Source: Clostridia bacterium
Lineage (GTDB): Bacteria > Bacillota > Clostridia > Oscillospirales > Acutalibacteraceae
Direction: 5' to 3'
Assembly: GCA_017424125.1 (NCBI GenBank)
Contig: JAFPBM010000153.1
Location: 1-8,680, forward strand
Length of the DNA stretch: 8,680 nt
Part shown: piece after piece, positions 6,791 through 8,680 of the stretch
Position numbering within the stretch: position 1 is the first letter of the stretch
Layout: each line of letters starts with the position of its first letter
Notes under the pieces: generated by a model
Told to the model about the DNA's origin: nothing
Databases searched by the model: none
The model's input: the letters and a program-made list of their open reading frames with translations, nothing else
Program-made: the position numbers and the translations under genes

Positions 6791-8680
6791 TCGGTTTCAC
6801 CTTCTTTCAAAATACGCAGTATCTCGGATTTTTCCAAATCGGAACGGGCGCCGTTCACCTTGCTTATGATAATATTATCCCCTGTGCGTTTTTCGGTTAT
6901 AAGACCAAGTTCGCAAAGGATATCAATTGCGATATTCGCCTTTCCGCAAAGCAAACGCCCGATTGTTTTATTTATAAGCGTACGTTTATTTATGGGACGT
7001 ACGACACAGCGGTATAAAAGCCCGATTTCATCGCGCGAGGGGGTAATATGAGATAAATCACGCGGTGCATTATTAGACATAAAATCATCATAGTCAAAAA
7101 GTGATTCTATATCCGCTTCACTTTCGCCCGACGGCCTTATTTCGCGGACAATTACGCTTAGTGTCTTATCACCGCGCCATTCGTTTATATCAAGCGTGGC
7201 GGCGATATCGACGGTATCGCCCTCTTCAAACGGGAACGATTCGACCGTTTTGTTAAATATAAGAGCCTGTATGACGGCAGTATCACGCACCAAGATAAGA
7301 CGGAGATGTTTACCCTCTGATATTGGGTTAATTCTCTCAATTTTAAGCGAATATATGCCAAAAAGCGGGGTTGGGTTGCCCTTGCCAAACGGCTCAAGTT
7401 CGCTTATGAGTTCCGCCATTTCAACTGACAGTGCGGCGGGGTTTAGTTTGCAATCGAGCGATACGCTCGGTACGCAGATTTCTTTTTTACGGGCAAAAGA
7501 ATTTATATCGGCACGGAAAGCGTCAATATCCGTTTCGTTTATGGTAAGTCCTACAGCGAGGGAGTGTCCACCGTATTTTTGCAGATGTTTTTCGGCGTAA
7601 TTTACGGCGTCGAAAAGCGAAAATCCCTCTACACTTCTGCCCGAACCAACGGCAACGCCATCCTCCGCGCCTAGCACGATTACGGGTTTTCCGTAACGTT
7701 CAACAAGGCGTGATGCGGCAATGCCCACAACGCCCCTGTGCCAATTTTTACCGCAGACAACGATAACCCTGTCGTAATTGAGTTTTTGTCTTTCGATAAT
7801 CGTAACGGCTTCTTTTTCTATATCGCCTTCAATTTTTTGTCTTGCAACGTTTTCTGCGCTTATTTCGGCGGCAAGTGCCTCTGCCGTTTCGGCGTTATCG
7901 GCGCAAAGCAGAGAGAAAGCGCGCATTGCGTCGCCCATTCTGCCCGCAGCATTTATGCGGGGTGCCAAATTAAAAGCAAGATTGCCCGCTTTAAGTTGTT
8001 TACCCTCAAGCCCTGCGGCATTTATAAGTGCTGAAAGTCCTATGCGGGACGTATTGTTGATATAAAGAAGTCCCTCACGCACAAAGACGCGGTTTTCACG
8101 CGTAAGCGGCATAACGTCGGCAACGGTGCCGATTGCTACTAAATCGGCATAATCTGCAAGAAGTTCCTCGGGGGCGGCGTTTTCAAGAGCGCACACAAGT
8201 TTAAACGCAACGCCAACGCCCGACAGTTCTTTGAATTCACTGGGGCAATCTGCTCTGTGTGGGTCAACGACGGCGTCGGCTTCGGGAAGTTCATCTATCG
8301 GCATATGGTGGTCGGTTATGACTACCTGCATACCGCGGCTTTTTGCCATCTCAACTTCTGCTACCGCGTTTATTCCGTTATCGACGGTGATTATAAGCGA
8401 AACGCCCTTACCATCCAACTTTTCAAGCGAATCAATGTTCATACCGTAGCCCTCATCGGCACGGTTCGGAATATACGGAATTACGCTTGCCCCGCGTGAG
8501 CAAAGATAGGTATATAGAAGCGCGGTGGCGGTTACTCCGTCACAATCGTAGTCGCCGTATATTGCTATTAATTTGTTTTCTTCTATTGCGGCATTTATAA
8601 CCTCTGCCGCTTTTTCCATATCGGCATAGCAAAACGGGTCTTCCAAAGTATCGTCACACGATAAAAAAGCGTCAAGTTCC
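6787..8680 (-). CDS. recJ: Single-stranded-DNA exonuclease RecJ, 5'-truncated by window edge
   Basis: RecJ is a 5'-to-3' single-strand exonuclease used in recombination, mismatch and base-excision repair. The frame is open to the window edge with 630 visible residues. A TTG at 8646 could be read as a start, but upstream in-frame residues (ELDAFLSC) match the RecJ stretch before the DHH domain. The real start therefore lies outside, probably some 45 residues away. Counting from that TTG: motif I GDYDCDG 31-37, DNG 89-91, DHH 112-114, VAIGTVADVMPL 170-181, DHHA1 elements around NWHRGVVGIAASRL 301-314 and GSGRS 334-338, GGH 359-361, and OB-fold entry EPFGKGNPTP 418-427. Residues about 505-619 form a C-terminal extension, with a helical segment at 535-600 that looks winged-helix-like, as in Firmicute RecJ. 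The usual GGHxxAAG reads GGHSLAVG. It is the first visible gene of the operon. Confidence 0.96.
   Translation of the reverse strand, partial: ELDAFLSCDDTLEDPFCYADMEKAAEVINAAIEENKLIAIYGDYDCDGVTATALLYTYLCSRGASVIPYIPNRADEGYGMNIDSLEKLDGKGVSLIITVDNGINAVAEVEMAKSRGMQVVITDHHMPIDELPEADAVVDPHRADCPSEFKELSGVGVAFKLVCALENAAPEELLADYADLVAIGTVADVMPLTRENRVFVREGLLYINNTSRIGLSALINAAGLEGKQLKAGNLAFNLAPRINAAGRMGDAMRAFSLLCADNAETAEALAAEISAENVARQKIEGDIEKEAVTIIERQKLNYDRVIVVCGKNWHRGVVGIAASRLVERYGKPVIVLGAEDGVAVGSGRSVEGFSLFDAVNYAEKHLQKYGGHSLAVGLTINETDIDAFRADINSFARKKEICVPSVSLDCKLNPAALSVEMAELISELEPFGKGNPTPLFGIYSLKIERINPISEGKHLRLILVRDTAVIQALIFNKTVESFPFEEGDTVDIAATLDINEWRGDKTLSVIVREIRPSGESEADIESLFDYDDFMSNNAPRDLSHITPSRDEIGLLYRCVVRPINKRTLINKTIGRLLCGKANIAIDILCELGLITEKRTGDNIIISKVNGARSDLEKSEILRILKEGETE

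Larger units (their letters stand above)
1145..8680 (-). other. Compact operon recJ-rel-dtd-MBL-hemZ-kinase
   Basis: Six consecutive minus-strand genes have no intergenic space larger than one base. The junctions are ATGA at 6787-6790 and at 3524-3527, TAATG around 4589, a single base at 4133, and a 26-base overlap at 2049-2074. No intrinsic terminator was noticed at any internal junction. The tight spacing implies one transcript with translational coupling. The order recJ, rel, dtd, MBL-fold hydrolase, hemZ is a recognised clostridial arrangement. An adenine phosphoribosyltransferase gene often sits between recJ and rel and is absent here, and the kinase takes the place often held by hisS after hemZ. 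The promoter is not in the window or is hidden inside recJ. Confidence 0.8.

Noticed and set aside
7185..7397. A 70-codon minus-strand open frame inside recJ
   Set aside because: It is out of frame within the intact recJ coding region, has low-complexity Arg/Leu composition and no family resemblance.
1853..8499. Numerous plus-strand open frames of 60-134 codons scattered through 1853-8499, for example 7196-7600, 2515-2862 and 4092-4361
   Set aside because: All lie antisense to well-supported genes (or across their junctions), with no recognisable domains and no ribosome binding site noticed. They are shadows of minus-strand coding sequence.
8644..8646. TTG at 8646 as the true recJ start
   Set aside because: The frame stays open to the window edge, and the upstream residues resemble the normal RecJ N-terminal region. 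The gene is simply cut by the window.
1..8680. A hidden defence system, mobile element, CRISPR array, riboswitch or RNA gene
   Set aside because: Coding density is nearly complete with housekeeping genes. The only spacers (662-714 and 1084-1144) are explained by a terminator, a promoter and ribosome binding sites. No repeats, transposase or integrase motifs were seen.

Overview
The window reads as an ordinary chromosomal segment of a low-to-moderate GC Firmicute, most likely a member of the Clostridia. The evidence is the hemZ-type coproporphyrinogen dehydrogenase, a single bifunctional Rel enzyme, the recJ-rel-dtd-MBL-hemZ gene order, a clostridial-type coiled-coil/zinc-ribbon protein, purine-rich Shine-Dalgarno sites and frequent ATA codons. 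The family-level placement is inference. Every supported gene lies on the minus strand, so transcription runs from high to low coordinates.

From 8680 down to 1145 there is one compact, almost gapless gene string: recJ (5' end cut by the window edge), rel, dtd, a small metallo-beta-lactamase-fold hydrolase, hemZ and a uridine-kinase-family P-loop kinase. Junctions are ATGA overlaps (recJ/rel, MBL/hemZ), a TAATG overlap (rel/dtd), a 1-base gap (dtd/MBL) and a 26-base overlap (hemZ/kinase). This is the architecture of a single translationally coupled operon. Its promoter must lie beyond position 8680 or inside recJ.

After the kinase stop there is a 61-base spacer (1084-1144). It holds a small possible terminator hairpin and a good sigma-A-type promoter (TTGAAA, 17 bases, TATTAT with an extended -10 TG). 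This promoter drives a 122-residue zinc-ribbon protein of unknown function. A strong intrinsic terminator (677-710) follows that gene. Immediately behind it lies mtnN, the MTA/SAH nucleosidase, which runs off the low-coordinate edge of the window lacking only its last few residues.

Functionally the string mixes DNA repair (RecJ), stringent response (Rel), translation quality control (Dtd), a glyoxalase II-like hydrolase, anaerobic-type haem synthesis (HemZ), a nucleoside-type kinase and methyl-cycle salvage (MtnN). These are housekeeping functions. I see no mobile element, CRISPR array, tRNA, rRNA, riboswitch or defence system, and no convincing new multi-gene system. The items most worth a second look are the uncharacterised zinc-ribbon gene with its own promoter, the kinase lacking the N-terminal domain of longer clostridial homologues, and the terminator placed directly in front of the mtnN ribosome binding site.
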